Positions 14,289 to 22,230 of a stretch of DNA of 25,418 bases are shown here, piece by piece (the first letter of the stretch is position 1; every line of letters begins with the position of its first letter). The notes under the pieces were generated by a model that saw only the letters and a program-made list of their open reading frames with translations, did no database searches and was not told the origin of the DNA. The stretch spans positions 1 to 25,418 of the forward strand of contig CAJOIG010000021.1 of the NCBI GenBank assembly GCA_905234575.1, written 5' to 3'. The position numbers and the translations under genes were made by a program. Source of the stretch: an uncultured Oscillospiraceae bacterium (lineage in GTDB: Bacteria; Bacillota; Clostridia; Oscillospirales; Oscillospiraceae).

Positions 14289-14828
14289 ATGGCTTATCAG
14301 AATGACCGCGGCGAGCGCCGCAACCGCCGCAACCGCGAGGAGCAGGAAGCTCCTGAGTTTGTGGAGAAGGTAGTTTCCCTCAACCGTGTCGCGAAGACCG
14401 TCAAGGGCGGCCGCATCATGCGTTTCGCCGCTCTGTGCGTCGTGGGTGACGGCAAGGGCCGCGTCGGCTTCGGCACCGGTAAGGCGAACGAGGTCTCCGA
14501 GGCGATCCGCAAGGGCCTCGAGGACGCGAAGAAGAACCTGACCACCGTGACCCTGTCCGGCACCACCATCCCCCATGAGGTCATCGGCGAGTTCGGCGCC
14601 GGCCGCGTGCTGCTCAAGCCCGCCGCCCCCGGTACCGGCATCATCGCCGGCAGCGCCGTCCGCGCTGTCATGGAGGCCGCCGGCATCTCCGACATCCGCG
14701 CGAAGTGCCTGCGGAGCAACAACCCCGGCAACGTCGTGGCCGCCACGATGCAGGGCCTGCGTTCCCTGCGCGATGCCCAGCAGGTCGCCGCCGTCCGCGG
14801 CAAGGCGCCCGCCGACATCCTGGGTTAA
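14289..14828 (+). CDS. rpsE: 30S ribosomal protein S5
   Basis: A 179-residue S5, important for decoding accuracy and mRNA entry and a site of spectinomycin resistance. VEKVVSLNRVAKTVKGGR, GDGKGRVGFGTGKA and the C-terminal PAAPGTGIIAGSAVRAV are conserved. The N-terminus has an Arg-rich segment (RGERRNRRNREE). A CGGGAGGAGGAAACGAAC ribosome region precedes it. Confidence 0.98.
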   Translation: MAYQNDRGERRNRRNREEQEAPEFVEKVVSLNRVAKTVKGGRIMRFAALCVVGDGKGRVGFGTGKANEVSEAIRKGLEDAKKNLTTVTLSGTTIPHEVIGEFGAGRVLLKPAAPGTGIIAGSAVRAVMEAAGISDIRAKCLRSNNPGNVVAATMQGLRSLRDAQQVAAVRGKAPADILG

Positions 14829-14840
14829 GGAGGCGAGATC

Positions 14841-15023
14841 ATGGAGAAAAAGATCACCATCGAGCTCGTCAAGAGCCTGAACGGCCGGCATGACAAGCAC
14901 ATTGCCACCGCCGCTTCCCTGGGCCTGCATAAGATCGGCAACAAGACCGTGCAGCCCGACAACCCCCAGACCCGCGGCAAGCTCGCCCAGATCGGCTATC
15001 TTGTCAAGGTCACGGAAGAATAA
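14841..15023 (+). CDS. rpmD: 50S ribosomal protein L30
   Basis: A 60-residue L30 of the short bacterial type: ITIELVKSLNGRHDKH, then GLHKIGNKTVQPDNPQTRG and IGYLVKV. It lies between rpsE and rplO as in nearly all bacteria. An AAGGAGGCGAGATC ribosome site precedes the ATG. It is complete and ordinary. Confidence 0.97.
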   Translation: MEKKITIELVKSLNGRHDKHIATAASLGLHKIGNKTVQPDNPQTRGKLAQIGYLVKVTEE

Positions 15024-15036
15024 GGAGGGGTAACCA

Positions 15037-15480
15037 ATGGAACTTCATGAACTTTCCCCCGCGCCCGGCAGCCGCAAGGAGGCCTGGCGCAAGGGCCGGG
15101 GCCACGCCACCGGCAACGGTAAGACGGCCGGCCGCGGCCACAAGGGTCAGAAGGCCCGCTCCGGCGGCGGCGTCCGCGTCGGCTTCGAGGGCGGCCAGAT
15201 GCCTCTGGCGCGCCGTGTCCCGAAGCGCGGCTTCAACAACATTTTCGCCAAACCCCTCGAGTCTGTGAACGTCTCTGTTCTCAACGACCGCTTTGAGGAC
15301 GGCGCGGAGATCGACGCGGCGGCCCTGCTGGCCTCCGGCGTGCTCTCCAAGTGCGAGTATGGCGTCAAGATCCTGGGCAACGGCGATCTCACCAAGAAAT
15401 TCACGGTGCGTGCCAAGGCCTTTTCCGCTTCTGCCAAAGAGAAGATCGAGGCCGCAGGCGGAAAGGCTGAGGTGGTGTAA
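15037..15480 (+). CDS. rplO: 50S ribosomal protein L15
   Basis: A 147-residue L15, a late assembly protein. ELHELSPAPGSRKEAWRKGRG, the Gly-rich GNGKTAGRGHKGQKAR extension that reaches into rRNA, and GFEGGQMPLARRVPKRGF are diagnostic. Its stop codon is immediately followed by the secY ATG with no spacer, so secY translation is probably coupled to it. Confidence 0.98.
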   Translation: MELHELSPAPGSRKEAWRKGRGHATGNGKTAGRGHKGQKARSGGGVRVGFEGGQMPLARRVPKRGFNNIFAKPLESVNVSVLNDRFEDGAEIDAAALLASGVLSKCEYGVKILGNGDLTKKFTVRAKAFSASAKEKIEAAGGKAEVV

Positions 15481-16776
15481 ATGTTCAAAACCTTCGCCAA
15501 CGCCTGGCGCATCGAGGAGATCCGCAAAAAGATCCTCTTCACCCTGTTCATCGTGCTGATGTACCGTGTGGGCAACGCCGTTCCCGTCCCGTACGTGAAC
15601 GTGTCCTACCTGCAGGAGTACTTCCGCTCCCTGGAGAACACCGTCCTCGGCCTGTATAACGTCATGTCCGGCGGCGCCTTCTCCTCCGCGACGATCTTCG
15701 CCCTGAGCATTCAGCCGTACATCAACTCCTCCATCATCATGCAGCTCCTGTGCGTGGCCATCCCCGCCCTGGAGCGTATGCAGAAGGATGAGGGAGAGGA
15801 AGGCCGGAAGAAGATCGCTTCCATCACCCGCTACGTCACCGTGGGAATCGCCCTGCTCCAGGGCTGGGCCTACTTTGTGCTCATCCGCAACAACGGCCTT
15901 CTCACCGCGGACGGCCAGAGCGTCTGGGCGGCCATCGTCATCATCATGACCTTCACGGCCGGCTCCGCGCTCATCATGTGGCTGGGCGAGCAGATCACCG
16001 AGTTCGGCATCGGCAACGGCATCTCCATCATCCTGTTTGCGAGCATCGTCAGCCGGTTCCCGACCGCGGTCATCACCTCCGTTTCGAACATCAGCGCCGG
16101 CACCCTCCGCTGGTGGCAGGGCGTCCTGTTCCTGCTGGGCGCGGTCCTGATGATCGTCCTCATCGTCTTCGTGAACGATGCCGAGCGCCGCATCCCGGTG
16201 CAGTACTCGAAGCGTGTCGTGGGACGCAAGATGTACGGCGGCCAGAGCACCCACCTTCCCATGAAGGTGAACATGTCCGGCGTTATGCCCGTCATCTTCG
16301 CCCAGTCCATCGTGAGTCTCCCGGCCACGGTCGTGCAGCTCGTCAAGGGCTCCAACCTGACCCCGGGCACTTTCGCCTGGTATATCTCCCAGACGAACAC
16401 CTGGACCTACGTCATCTTCTACGCGCTGCTGATCGTCTTCTTCGGCTACTTCTACGCGACGATCCAGTTCAACCCCATCGAGATCAGCAACAACCTCCGC
16501 AAGAACGGCGGCTTCATCCCCGGCTACCGTCCCGGCAAGCCGACGAGCCAGTTCATCCAGAAGGTGCTCAACAAGATCACGCTGTTCGGCAGCCTGTATC
16601 TGTGCATCATCGCCGCCGTGCCCTACATCATCAGCATTTATTCGAACGTCTCCCGGCAGGTCGGCCTGTCCCTGGGCGGCACCTCGATCATCATCGTGGT
16701 CGGCGTCGCGCTGGAGACCGTCCAGGCCCTCGAGAGCCAGATGCTGATGCGTCACTACAAGGGCTTCCTGGACTGA
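15481..16776 (+). CDS. secY: Preprotein translocase channel subunit SecY
   Basis: A 431-residue membrane protein with about ten predicted transmembrane helices, forming the Sec channel together with SecE and SecG and driven by SecA. Visible landmarks are the first-helix region ILFTLFIVLMYRVGNAVPVP, the plug segment that follows it, SIQPYINSSIIMQLL, and the C-terminal cytosolic loop with NLRKNGGFIPGYRPGKPT, which contains the Arg needed for SecA coupling. It begins directly at the rplO stop and its Shine-Dalgarno-like sequence lies inside rplO. Confidence 0.99.
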   Translation: MFKTFANAWRIEEIRKKILFTLFIVLMYRVGNAVPVPYVNVSYLQEYFRSLENTVLGLYNVMSGGAFSSATIFALSIQPYINSSIIMQLLCVAIPALERMQKDEGEEGRKKIASITRYVTVGIALLQGWAYFVLIRNNGLLTADGQSVWAAIVIIMTFTAGSALIMWLGEQITEFGIGNGISIILFASIVSRFPTAVITSVSNISAGTLRWWQGVLFLLGAVLMIVLIVFVNDAERRIPVQYSKRVVGRKMYGGQSTHLPMKVNMSGVMPVIFAQSIVSLPATVVQLVKGSNLTPGTFAWYISQTNTWTYVIFYALLIVFFGYFYATIQFNPIEISNNLRKNGGFIPGYRPGKPTSQFIQKVLNKITLFGSLYLCIIAAVPYIISIYSNVSRQVGLSLGGTSIIIVVGVALETVQALESQMLMRHYKGFLD

Positions 16777-16789
16777 GGAGGACGATGAC

Positions 16790-17422
16790 GTGAAGCTGAT
16801 CATGCTCGGAGCTCCGGGCGCCGGCAAAGGCACCCAGGCGGAGATCCTCTCGAAGAAGCTGAACATCCCCACCATTTCCACCGGCAATATCCTGCGGGCG
16901 GCCGTCAAGGCCGGAACGCCCATCGGCCTGCAGGCCAAGTCCTTCATGGACGCGGGCGCGCTGGTCCCCGATGATGTCATTATCGGCATCATCGCGGAGG
17001 CCCTCGCGGGACCCGACTGCGCGAACGGCTACATCCTGGACGGCGTGCCCCGCACGATCCCCCAGGCCGAGGCTATGGAGGCCCAGGGCGTCGAGATCGA
17101 CTACGCCGTGGACATCGAGGTGGACGACAACACCATCGTGGACCGCATGAGCGGCCGGCGGACCTGCGAGGCCTGCGGCGCCAGCTTCCATGTGGTGAAC
17201 AATCCCCCCAGGCAGGAAGGCGTGTGCGACGTGTGCGGCAAGCCCCTCGTCATCCGCAAGGACGACGCCCCCGAGACCGTTCGGGCCCGGCTCGCCACCT
17301 ACCACGCGCAGACCGAACCCCTTATCGCGTTTTATCGCGAACGCGGAAAGCTCAAGACCGTGGAGAACCAGCCTACTATCGAGGCGACCACGGCTGAGAT
17401 AGAGAAAGCGCTCGGATTATGA
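16790..17422 (+). CDS. adk: Adenylate kinase, zinc-lid type
   Basis: A 210-residue kinase that equilibrates ATP + AMP with 2 ADP. The P-loop GAPGAGKGT is at residues 7-15, the AMP-site STGNILR near 30-36 and LDGVPRT at 83-89. The long lid carries four Cys (C126, C129, C146, C149), predicting a structural zinc as in many Gram-positive enzymes. The start is a GTG behind GAGGAGGACGATGAC. The stop overlaps the map start (ATGA). Its position between secY and map is the usual Firmicute arrangement. Confidence 0.98.
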   Translation: MKLIMLGAPGAGKGTQAEILSKKLNIPTISTGNILRAAVKAGTPIGLQAKSFMDAGALVPDDVIIGIIAEALAGPDCANGYILDGVPRTIPQAEAMEAQGVEIDYAVDIEVDDNTIVDRMSGRRTCEACGASFHVVNNPPRQEGVCDVCGKPLVIRKDDAPETVRARLATYHAQTEPLIAFYRERGKLKTVENQPTIEATTAEIEKALGL

Positions 17423-18186
17423 GTTCGATCACGCTCAAATCCGATCGGGAGATCGAGATCATGCGACAGGCGGGAAGAATTACCGCGGCTGCCCGCTCCT
17501 TGGCGCGGGAAATGGTAACCCCCGGCATCACGACTGCTCAGATCGACCGAGAAGTGCGCCGCTTCATTGAAAAGAGCGGAGCGACCCCCACATTCCTGGG
17601 GTACGGCGGCTATCCCGCCAGCGTCTGCCTCTCCGTCAATGAGGAAGTGATCCACGGCATCCCCGGCCACCGCGTTTTGCGGGACGGCGACATCGTCTCC
17701 GTGGACGTGGGAGCCACCTACAAGGGCTTTGTGGGCGACTGCGCCGGCACCTATGTGGCCGGCACGGCGTCCGAGGAGGCCAAGCGCCTCATCGAGGTCA
17801 CCCGGCAGAGCTTTTTCGAGGGCATCAAGATGGCCCGCGTCGGCAATCGCGTCGGCGACATATCCCACGCCGTCCAGGAATACGTTGAAAAAAACGGCTT
17901 CGGCGTCGTGCGGGAATATGTCGGCCACGGAGTCGGCTCCGTCATGCACGAGGCCCCCGAGGTCCCGAACTTCGGCTCCGCCGGACGGGGACCGAGACTG
18001 CTCAAGGGCATGACTATCGCGGTGGAACCGATGGTGACCCAGGGGACGTGGGAGGTCCGGGTCTTGCGGGACGGCTGGACGGTCGTCACAAAGGACGGAA
18101 AGCTCGCGGCCCACTACGAGAACACCATCGCCATCACCGACGGCGAGCCGGAGATTCTGACCTACGCGGAGGATCTCTATGCCTGA
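17419..18186 (+). CDS. map: Type I methionine aminopeptidase
   Basis: A 255-residue enzyme that removes the initiator Met from nascent proteins. All five metal ligands are present at the positions expected from the E. coli enzyme: D96, D107, H170, E203 and E234, plus the substrate-contacting H79. It overlaps adk by 4 nt and the KOW gene by 8 nt, so adk, map and the KOW gene appear translationally coupled. Confidence 0.98.
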   Translation: MSSITLKSDREIEIMRQAGRITAAARSLAREMVTPGITTAQIDREVRRFIEKSGATPTFLGYGGYPASVCLSVNEEVIHGIPGHRVLRDGDIVSVDVGATYKGFVGDCAGTYVAGTASEEAKRLIEVTRQSFFEGIKMARVGNRVGDISHAVQEYVEKNGFGVVREYVGHGVGSVMHEAPEVPNFGSAGRGPRLLKGMTIAVEPMVTQGTWEVRVLRDGWTVVTKDGKLAAHYENTIAITDGEPEILTYAEDLYA

Positions 18187-18460
18187 ACCAACGACGAACG
18201 ACGTCGTCGTGTCCCTCGCGGGACATGACCGGGGAAAGCTCTTCGTGGTGACCGGCAGGACCCAGGACGGACGTCTGCTCCTGTGCGACGGCCGGACCCG
18301 GAGGCTCGCTGCTCCGAAAAGCAAAAGCCCAAAGCACACGCGCGTCGTGCTCCGCGGGACGCCGAAAGTCCCCGGGACCGACAAGGCGATCCGAACGACA
18401 TTAGCACTCGCGGCCCAGAGCGCCGCTGCGAAGGAGGAAAGACAACTTGGCGAAAGATGA
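18179..18460 (+). CDS. KOW-domain RNA-binding protein (L14e-like)
   Basis: This 93-residue protein has an N-terminal KOW/L14e-like beta-barrel (VVVSLAGHDRGKLFVVTG, then LLLCDGRTRRLAAPKSKSPKH) and a C-terminal Ala/Glu-rich helix. Small proteins of this type are commonly found between map and infA in Clostridia and are annotated only by domain. The context suggests a role around the ribosome or its assembly, but the function is not known to me. It overlaps map by 8 nt and infA by 14 nt, the tightest packing in the operon. Confidence 0.85.
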   Translation: MPEPTTNDVVVSLAGHDRGKLFVVTGRTQDGRLLLCDGRTRRLAAPKSKSPKHTRVVLRGTPKVPGTDKAIRTTLALAAQSAAAKEERQLGER

Positions 18461-18665
18461 CGTTATCGAGCTGGAGGGCACGGTGGTCGAGTCCCTGCCC
18501 AACACCATGTTCCAGGTGGACATCGGCAACGGGCACACCATTCTCGCTCACATCTCCGGCAAGCTTCGTATGAACTTCATCCGCATCCTTCCCGGTGATA
18601 AGGTCACGGTGCAGATGTCACCTTATGACCTCACAAGAGGCCGGATCACCTGGCGTACGAAGTAA
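18447..18665 (+). CDS. infA: Translation initiation factor IF-1 (TTG start)
   Basis: IF-1 (72 residues, S1/OB fold) occupies the A site during initiation. The sequence AKDDVIELEGTVVESLPN through LTRGRITWR is canonical. The conserved N-terminus demands the TTG at 18447, behind AAGGAGGAAAGACAAC. The nearest in-frame ATG would delete conserved residues. A TTG start inside the end of the KOW gene suggests deliberately moderate, coupled expression. Confidence 0.97.
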   Translation: MAKDDVIELEGTVVESLPNTMFQVDIGNGHTILAHISGKLRMNFIRILPGDKVTVQMSPYDLTRGRITWRTK

Positions 18666-18710
18666 CAAACCGCTTACAGCATAGAAACGATAAGGGAGGC
18701 TTACAAACTC

Positions 18711-18824
18711 ATGAAAGTTAGGCCCAGTGTCAAGCCCATGTGCGAGAAATGCAAGGTCATTAAGCGCCATGGCCGGGTCATGGTTATCTGCCCGAACCCG
18801 AAGCACAAGCAGAGACAAGGCTGA
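18711..18824 (+). CDS. rpmJ: 50S ribosomal protein L36, zinc-binding type
   Basis: A 37-residue protein, complete from ATG at 18711 to TGA at 18822-18824. The zinc site uses C11, C14, C27 and H32 (MKVRPSVKPMCEKC and VICPNPKHKQRQG), marking the zinc-dependent form. It sits between infA and rpsM, its standard place, with AAGGGAGG upstream. Confidence 0.97.
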   Translation: MKVRPSVKPMCEKCKVIKRHGRVMVICPNPKHKQRQG

Positions 18825-18858
18825 CCGCCTATCACCAAGAAAGGATTGATTGCGAAAA

Positions 18859-19227
18859 ATGGCAAGAATCTCTGGCGTTGACCTGCCCAAGGACAAGCGT
18901 ATCGAGATAGGCCTGACCTATGTCTACGGTATCGGCAGGACTTCCGCGAAGAAAATACTCGAAGCGACCGGTGTCAACCCCGACACCCGTGTCAAGGACC
19001 TCAGCGAGGCGGACGAGACCAAGCTGCGCGACTACATCGGCGCGCACTGCATCGTCGAGGGCGACCTTCGCCGTCAGAACGGCATGGACCTCAAGCGCCT
19101 CATGGAGATCGGCTGCTACCGCGGCACGCGCCACCGCAAGGGCCTGCCCGTCCGCGGCCAGCGCACCAAGACGAATGCGCGCACCCGCAAGGGCCCGAAG
19201 CGCACCATCGCCAACAAGAAGAAGTAA
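18859..19227 (+). CDS. rpsM: 30S ribosomal protein S13
   Basis: A 122-residue S13 that bridges to the 50S subunit and contacts tRNA. ARISGVDLPKDKRIEIGLTY and the C-terminal RGQRTKTNARTRKGPKR are diagnostic. The ATG at 18859 gives the conserved MARI start. However, the AAAGGA site lies 13 nt from it and only 4 nt from an in-frame TTG at 18850, so a start three codons earlier (MRKMARI) is possible. Confidence 0.96.
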   Translation: MARISGVDLPKDKRIEIGLTYVYGIGRTSAKKILEATGVNPDTRVKDLSEADETKLRDYIGAHCIVEGDLRRQNGMDLKRLMEIGCYRGTRHRKGLPVRGQRTKTNARTRKGPKRTIANKKK

Positions 19228-19242
19228 GGGAGGGATCGCTTT

Positions 19243-19644
19243 ATGGCAACTGCTCAGAAGGGTAAGAAAGTCCGTACCCGCCGCAGAGAACGCAAGAACA
19301 TCGAGAAGGGCCAGGTCCATATCAGCTCTTCCTTCAACAACACCATGGTCACCGTGACCGACACCCAGGGCAACGCCCTGAGCTGGGCGTCCTCGGGCGG
19401 CATGGGCTTCCGCGGCAGCCGCAAGTCCACCCCGTTCGCGGCCGCTACCGCCGCGGAGACCGCGGCCCGCGCCGCCATGGAGCACGGCCTGAAGACGGTG
19501 GAAGTCTTCGTCAAGGGTCCCGGCAGCGGCCGCGAGGCGGCCATCCGCGCCCTGCAGACCGCCGGGCTCGAGGTCACCATGATCAAAGACGTGACGCCCA
19601 TCCCCCACAACGGATGCCGTCCGCCCAAGCGCCGCCGCGTTTGA
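19243..19644 (+). CDS. rpsK: 30S ribosomal protein S11
   Basis: A 133-residue S11 on the platform of the 30S subunit. The conserved core HISSSFNNTMVTVTDTQGN, the TPFAAATAAETAA helix, VKGPGSGREAAIRAL and the ending TPIPHNGCRPPKRRRV are all present. A GGGAGGGATCGCTTT ribosome site precedes it, 15 nt after rpsM. Confidence 0.98.
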   Translation: MATAQKGKKVRTRRRERKNIEKGQVHISSSFNNTMVTVTDTQGNALSWASSGGMGFRGSRKSTPFAAATAAETAARAAMEHGLKTVEVFVKGPGSGREAAIRALQTAGLEVTMIKDVTPIPHNGCRPPKRRRV

Positions 19645-19664
19645 TTTAGGGAGGAAGAAGTATT

Positions 19665-20276
19665 ATGGCAAAAAATATGCAGCCCGTCCTCAAGCGCTGC
19701 CGCACGCTCGGCATCTCCCCCGCGGTCATGGGCTATACCGGCAAGGCCAAGTCCAACATCTCGAACCGCAACCCCGGCGGTCAGCGCCGCACCAAGAAGT
19801 CCGAGTATGCCCTGCAGCTCAATGAGAAGCAGAAGGTCAAGTTCGTTTACGGCGTGCTGGAGAAGCAGTTCCGCGCCTACTACGAGAAGGCCGAGAAGAT
19901 GGCCGGCAAGACCGGCGACAACCTGATGTCCCTCGTGGAGCGCCGTCTCGACAACGTCGTCTTCCGTCTGGGCCTGGCCTCCACCCGCCGTGAGGCCCGC
20001 CAGCTTGTCAACCACGGCCACTACACCGTGAACGGCAAGCGCGTGGACATCCCCTCCTATCAGGTCCGCGTGGGCGACGTGATCGCCGTCAGCGAGAAGA
20101 GCGCGAGCTCCGCCCGCTTCAAGGCCATGAAGGAAGAGGATGCGTTCGTCACCACCCCGAAGTGGCTCGAGCGCGACAAGAACAATCTCCTGGGCAAGGT
20201 CGTCGCCCTGCCTGCGCGTGACGACATCGACTTTGAGGTCGAGGATCATCTTATCGTCGAGCTCTACTCTAAGTAA
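19665..20276 (+). CDS. rpsD: 30S ribosomal protein S4
   Basis: A 203-residue S4, a primary 16S binder and, in many bacteria, the repressor of its own operon. The N-terminal segment lacks the Cys4 zinc knuckle (a single Cys, in LKRCRTLG), so this is the zinc-free form, in contrast to the zinc-type S14 and L36 encoded nearby. The S4 RNA-binding domain RLDNVVFRLGLASTRREARQLVNHGHYTVNGK is recognisable by its ends RLDNVVFRL and HYTVNGKRV. Confidence 0.98.
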   Translation: MAKNMQPVLKRCRTLGISPAVMGYTGKAKSNISNRNPGGQRRTKKSEYALQLNEKQKVKFVYGVLEKQFRAYYEKAEKMAGKTGDNLMSLVERRLDNVVFRLGLASTRREARQLVNHGHYTVNGKRVDIPSYQVRVGDVIAVSEKSASSARFKAMKEEDAFVTTPKWLERDKNNLLGKVVALPARDDIDFEVEDHLIVELYSK

Positions 20277-20348
20277 GACCCTCACATTTGGTAAGCTGTT
20301 TAACGCGACCCGCTATCTAGCGAACATTATGAAGGAGGGTATGAACAC

Positions 20349-21302
20349 ATGATAGAGATCGAGAAACCCCGCATCGAGTGTGTGGAAAGCCCGGCAGACG
20401 AAAGCTACGGCAAGTTCGTCGTGGAGCCGCTGGAGCGCGGCTACGGCACCACCCTCGGAAACTCTCTGCGCCGTGTCCTGCTCAGCTCTCTGCCCGGCAC
20501 CGCGGTGACCACCGTGAAGATCGCCGGTGTCCAGCATGAGTTCTCCACGGTCCCCGGCGTCAAAGAGGACGTGCCCGAGATCATCCTGAATCTCAAAGGC
20601 CTGATCGCCCGCCTGCACAGCGAGGGGACCAAGACCGTATACATCGAGGCATCCGGCGAGGGCGAGGTCACTGCCGGCGACATCAAGGCCGACGCGGAGG
20701 TCGAGGTCCTGAACCCCGACCTGCACATCGCCACCCTGGGTCCCGATGCGTCCCTTTCCATGGAGCTCACCATCGCTCACGGACGCGGCTATGTCCCTGC
20801 CGATAAGAATAAGCCTGCCCAGGTGGTGGCGGGCGTCATCCCCATCGACTCCATCTATACCCCGGTCCTCAAGGTCAACTATTCCGTCGAGAACACCCGT
20901 GTTGGCAACCAGACGGACTACGACAAGCTGACCCTCGAGGTCTGGACGGACAAGACCATCTCCCCGCGGGATGCTGTGTCCCTCGGCGCGAAGATCCTTT
21001 GCGACCACTTCACCCTGTTCATGGATCTGAGCCAGAGCCTGAGCACGGCGTCCACCGTGGTCGAGAAGACGGAGGCCGTCAAGGATAAGATCATGGAGAT
21101 GACGATCGAGGAGCTCGACCTCTCGGTCCGCAGCTTCAACTGCCTGAAACGCGCGAACATCAACACAGTGGAAGACCTTGTCTCCAAGACGCAGGACGAG
21201 ATGATCAAAGTCCGTAATCTGGGCCGCAAGTCGCTGGAGGAAGTCATCCAGAAGCTGGCCATGATGGGCCTTTCCCTCGCCAGCGACGACGACGGCAAGT
21301 GA
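20349..21302 (+). CDS. rpoA: DNA-directed RNA polymerase subunit alpha
   Basis: A 317-residue alpha subunit with both domains: the N-terminal dimerisation/assembly domain (FVVEPLERGYGTTLGNSLRR near residue 22) and, after a linker, the C-terminal DNA- and activator-binding domain (DLSVRSFNCLKRANI through NLGRKSLEEVIQKL). A short acidic tail follows. The ATG lies behind GAAGGAGGG, 72 nt after rpsD. That gap holds a small palindrome (CGCTATCTAGCG) and nothing else notable. Confidence 0.99.
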   Translation: MIEIEKPRIECVESPADESYGKFVVEPLERGYGTTLGNSLRRVLLSSLPGTAVTTVKIAGVQHEFSTVPGVKEDVPEIILNLKGLIARLHSEGTKTVYIEASGEGEVTAGDIKADAEVEVLNPDLHIATLGPDASLSMELTIAHGRGYVPADKNKPAQVVAGVIPIDSIYTPVLKVNYSVENTRVGNQTDYDKLTLEVWTDKTISPRDAVSLGAKILCDHFTLFMDLSQSLSTASTVVEKTEAVKDKIMEMTIEELDLSVRSFNCLKRANINTVEDLVSKTQDEMIKVRNLGRKSLEEVIQKLAMMGLSLASDDDGK

Positions 21303-21343
21303 TCCCGCTGACAACCGAAACTCACTTTTGGAGGTAAACGATA

Positions 21344-21685
21344 ATGCCCGGAACACGCAAGCTCGGCAAGCCGACGGCGGCTCGCATGGCCATGCTTCGT
21401 CAGCAGGTCACGGACCTGCTGGATACCGGCCGCATGGAGACCACGGTCACCCGCGCGAAGGAGATCCGTCCTCTCGCGGAGAAGATGATCACCCTCGGCA
21501 AGAAGAAGGGCCTCGCGAACTATCGTCTGGCGCTGCGCTTCATCACCCGCGAGGACGTGGCGAAGAAGGTCTTCGACGAGCTGGCTCCCAAGTATGCCGA
21601 CCGTGACGGCGGCTATACCCGGATCACCCGCACCGGCACCCGCCGCGGCGACGCCGCGGAGATGGCCGTCATCGAGCTGATCTGA
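21344..21685 (+). CDS. rplQ: 50S ribosomal protein L17
   Basis: A 113-residue L17 of the short form, located near the tunnel exit. PGTRKLGKPTAARMAMLRQQ, ETTVTRAKEIRPLAEKMIT and the ending GYTRITRTGTRRGDAAEMAVIEL are typical. It is the last gene of the superoperon and is followed within 25 nt by a strong terminator. Confidence 0.98.
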   Translation: MPGTRKLGKPTAARMAMLRQQVTDLLDTGRMETTVTRAKEIRPLAEKMITLGKKKGLANYRLALRFITREDVAKKVFDELAPKYADRDGGYTRITRTGTRRGDAAEMAVIELI

Positions 21686-21694
21686 CGAGCGCTG

Positions 21695-21740
21695 AAAAAA
21701 CGAAAACCCCGGGACCGAAGAAACGGTCCCGGGATTTTTG
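21695..21740. terminator. Bidirectional terminator between rplQ and abrB
   Basis: A perfect 10-bp stem CCCGGGACCG/CGGTCCCGGG (21708-21717 with 21724-21733) encloses a 6-nt loop. On the plus strand it is followed by ATTTTTG. On the minus strand the tail is GTTTTCGTTTTTTC. It can therefore end both the ribosomal operon and the converging abrB transcript. Confidence 0.9.
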
Positions 21741-21759
21741 TTGACGGGAAAAAGAAGGA

Positions 21760-22002
21760 TCACTTCTTTCCGAGTGCGGAAGCGCAGGCAGCGCAGACGT
21801 TCTTTCCTTTGTAGTTGATGATGTTCTTGGAGCTGTCGCAGAAGATGCAGGCAGGCTGATATTTCTTCAGCATGATGGTATCCTCGGAAACGAAGATCTC
21901 CAGGGCATCTCGCTCTGCAATATCCAGCGTTCTCCGCAGCTCGATCGGTAAGACGATACGGCCGAGTTCGTCTACCTTTCGCACGATGCCGGTCGATTTC
22001 AT
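21760..22002 (-). CDS. AbrB/SpoVT-family transition-state regulator with C-terminal zinc ribbon
   Basis: An 80-residue protein. The first ~48 residues are a SpoVT/AbrB swapped-hairpin DNA-binding domain (STGIVRKVDELGRIVLPIELRRTL, recognisable by ELGRIVLPIELR at residues 12-23). The tail carries C52-x-x-C55 and C70-x-x-C73, a probable zinc ribbon. Relatives such as AbrB and Abh of B. subtilis repress post-exponential genes. The start was set at 22002 (MKSTGIVRK), with GGAGG seven bases upstream. An in-frame ATG eight codons earlier would place that site inside the gene. Which member of the family it represents is not clear. Confidence 0.93.
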   Translation of the reverse strand: MKSTGIVRKVDELGRIVLPIELRRTLDIAERDALEIFVSEDTIMLKKYQPACIFCDSSKNIINYKGKNVCAACASALGKK

Positions 22003-22047
22003 GGGGGATCCTCCAGTTTGAAACATAAATATATTAATACTTCACAC

Positions 22048-22076
22048 ACATTACCATAGATGTGTAAACCTGTCAA
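22048..22076 (-). promoter_or_regulatory. Candidate sigma-A promoter of the abrB-like gene
   Basis: On the minus strand a perfect TTGACA (22076-22071) is followed after 17 nt by TAATGT (22053-22048). The region is AT-rich, unlike its surroundings. The predicted start lies about 40 nt upstream of the gene. Copies of TTACCAT flank the promoter in opposite orientation. Confidence 0.65.
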
Positions 22077-22124
22077 TGGTAAATATGGAAAAAATATGAG
22101 CATCTATTCAGCGATTTTTACCAT
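22051..22124. repeat. TTACCAT / ATGGTAA motif copies around the abrB promoter (possible operator)
   Basis: TTACCAT occurs at 22051-22057 and 22118-22124, and its inverse ATGGTAA at 22076-22082. The first and second copies form an inverted repeat that brackets the promoter spacer. ATGGTAA contains TGGTA, which fits the loose TGGNA signature reported for AbrB binding. Autoregulation is an inference. Confidence 0.4.
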
Positions 22125-22184
22125 TGTTTTTTTATTAAATGAGCGGCATTTTATTAACAAAAATCAGAGGGTGGAAAAAACTGT

Positions 22185-22222
22185 AAAGCATAGAAATATC
22201 CCCCCGACTCTGTCGGGGGGAT
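22185..22222 (-). terminator. Intrinsic terminator after argS
   Basis: A perfect 11-bp stem ATCCCCCCGAC/GTCGGGGGGAT (22198-22208 with 22212-22222) encloses a 3-nt loop. Read on the minus strand it lies 8 nt past the argS stop and is followed by ATATTTCTAT, a moderate U tract. The rest of the gap to the abrB-like gene (22027-22184) is AT-rich and holds that gene's promoter but no coding region. Confidence 0.8.
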
Positions 22223-22230
22223 GGTATCTG

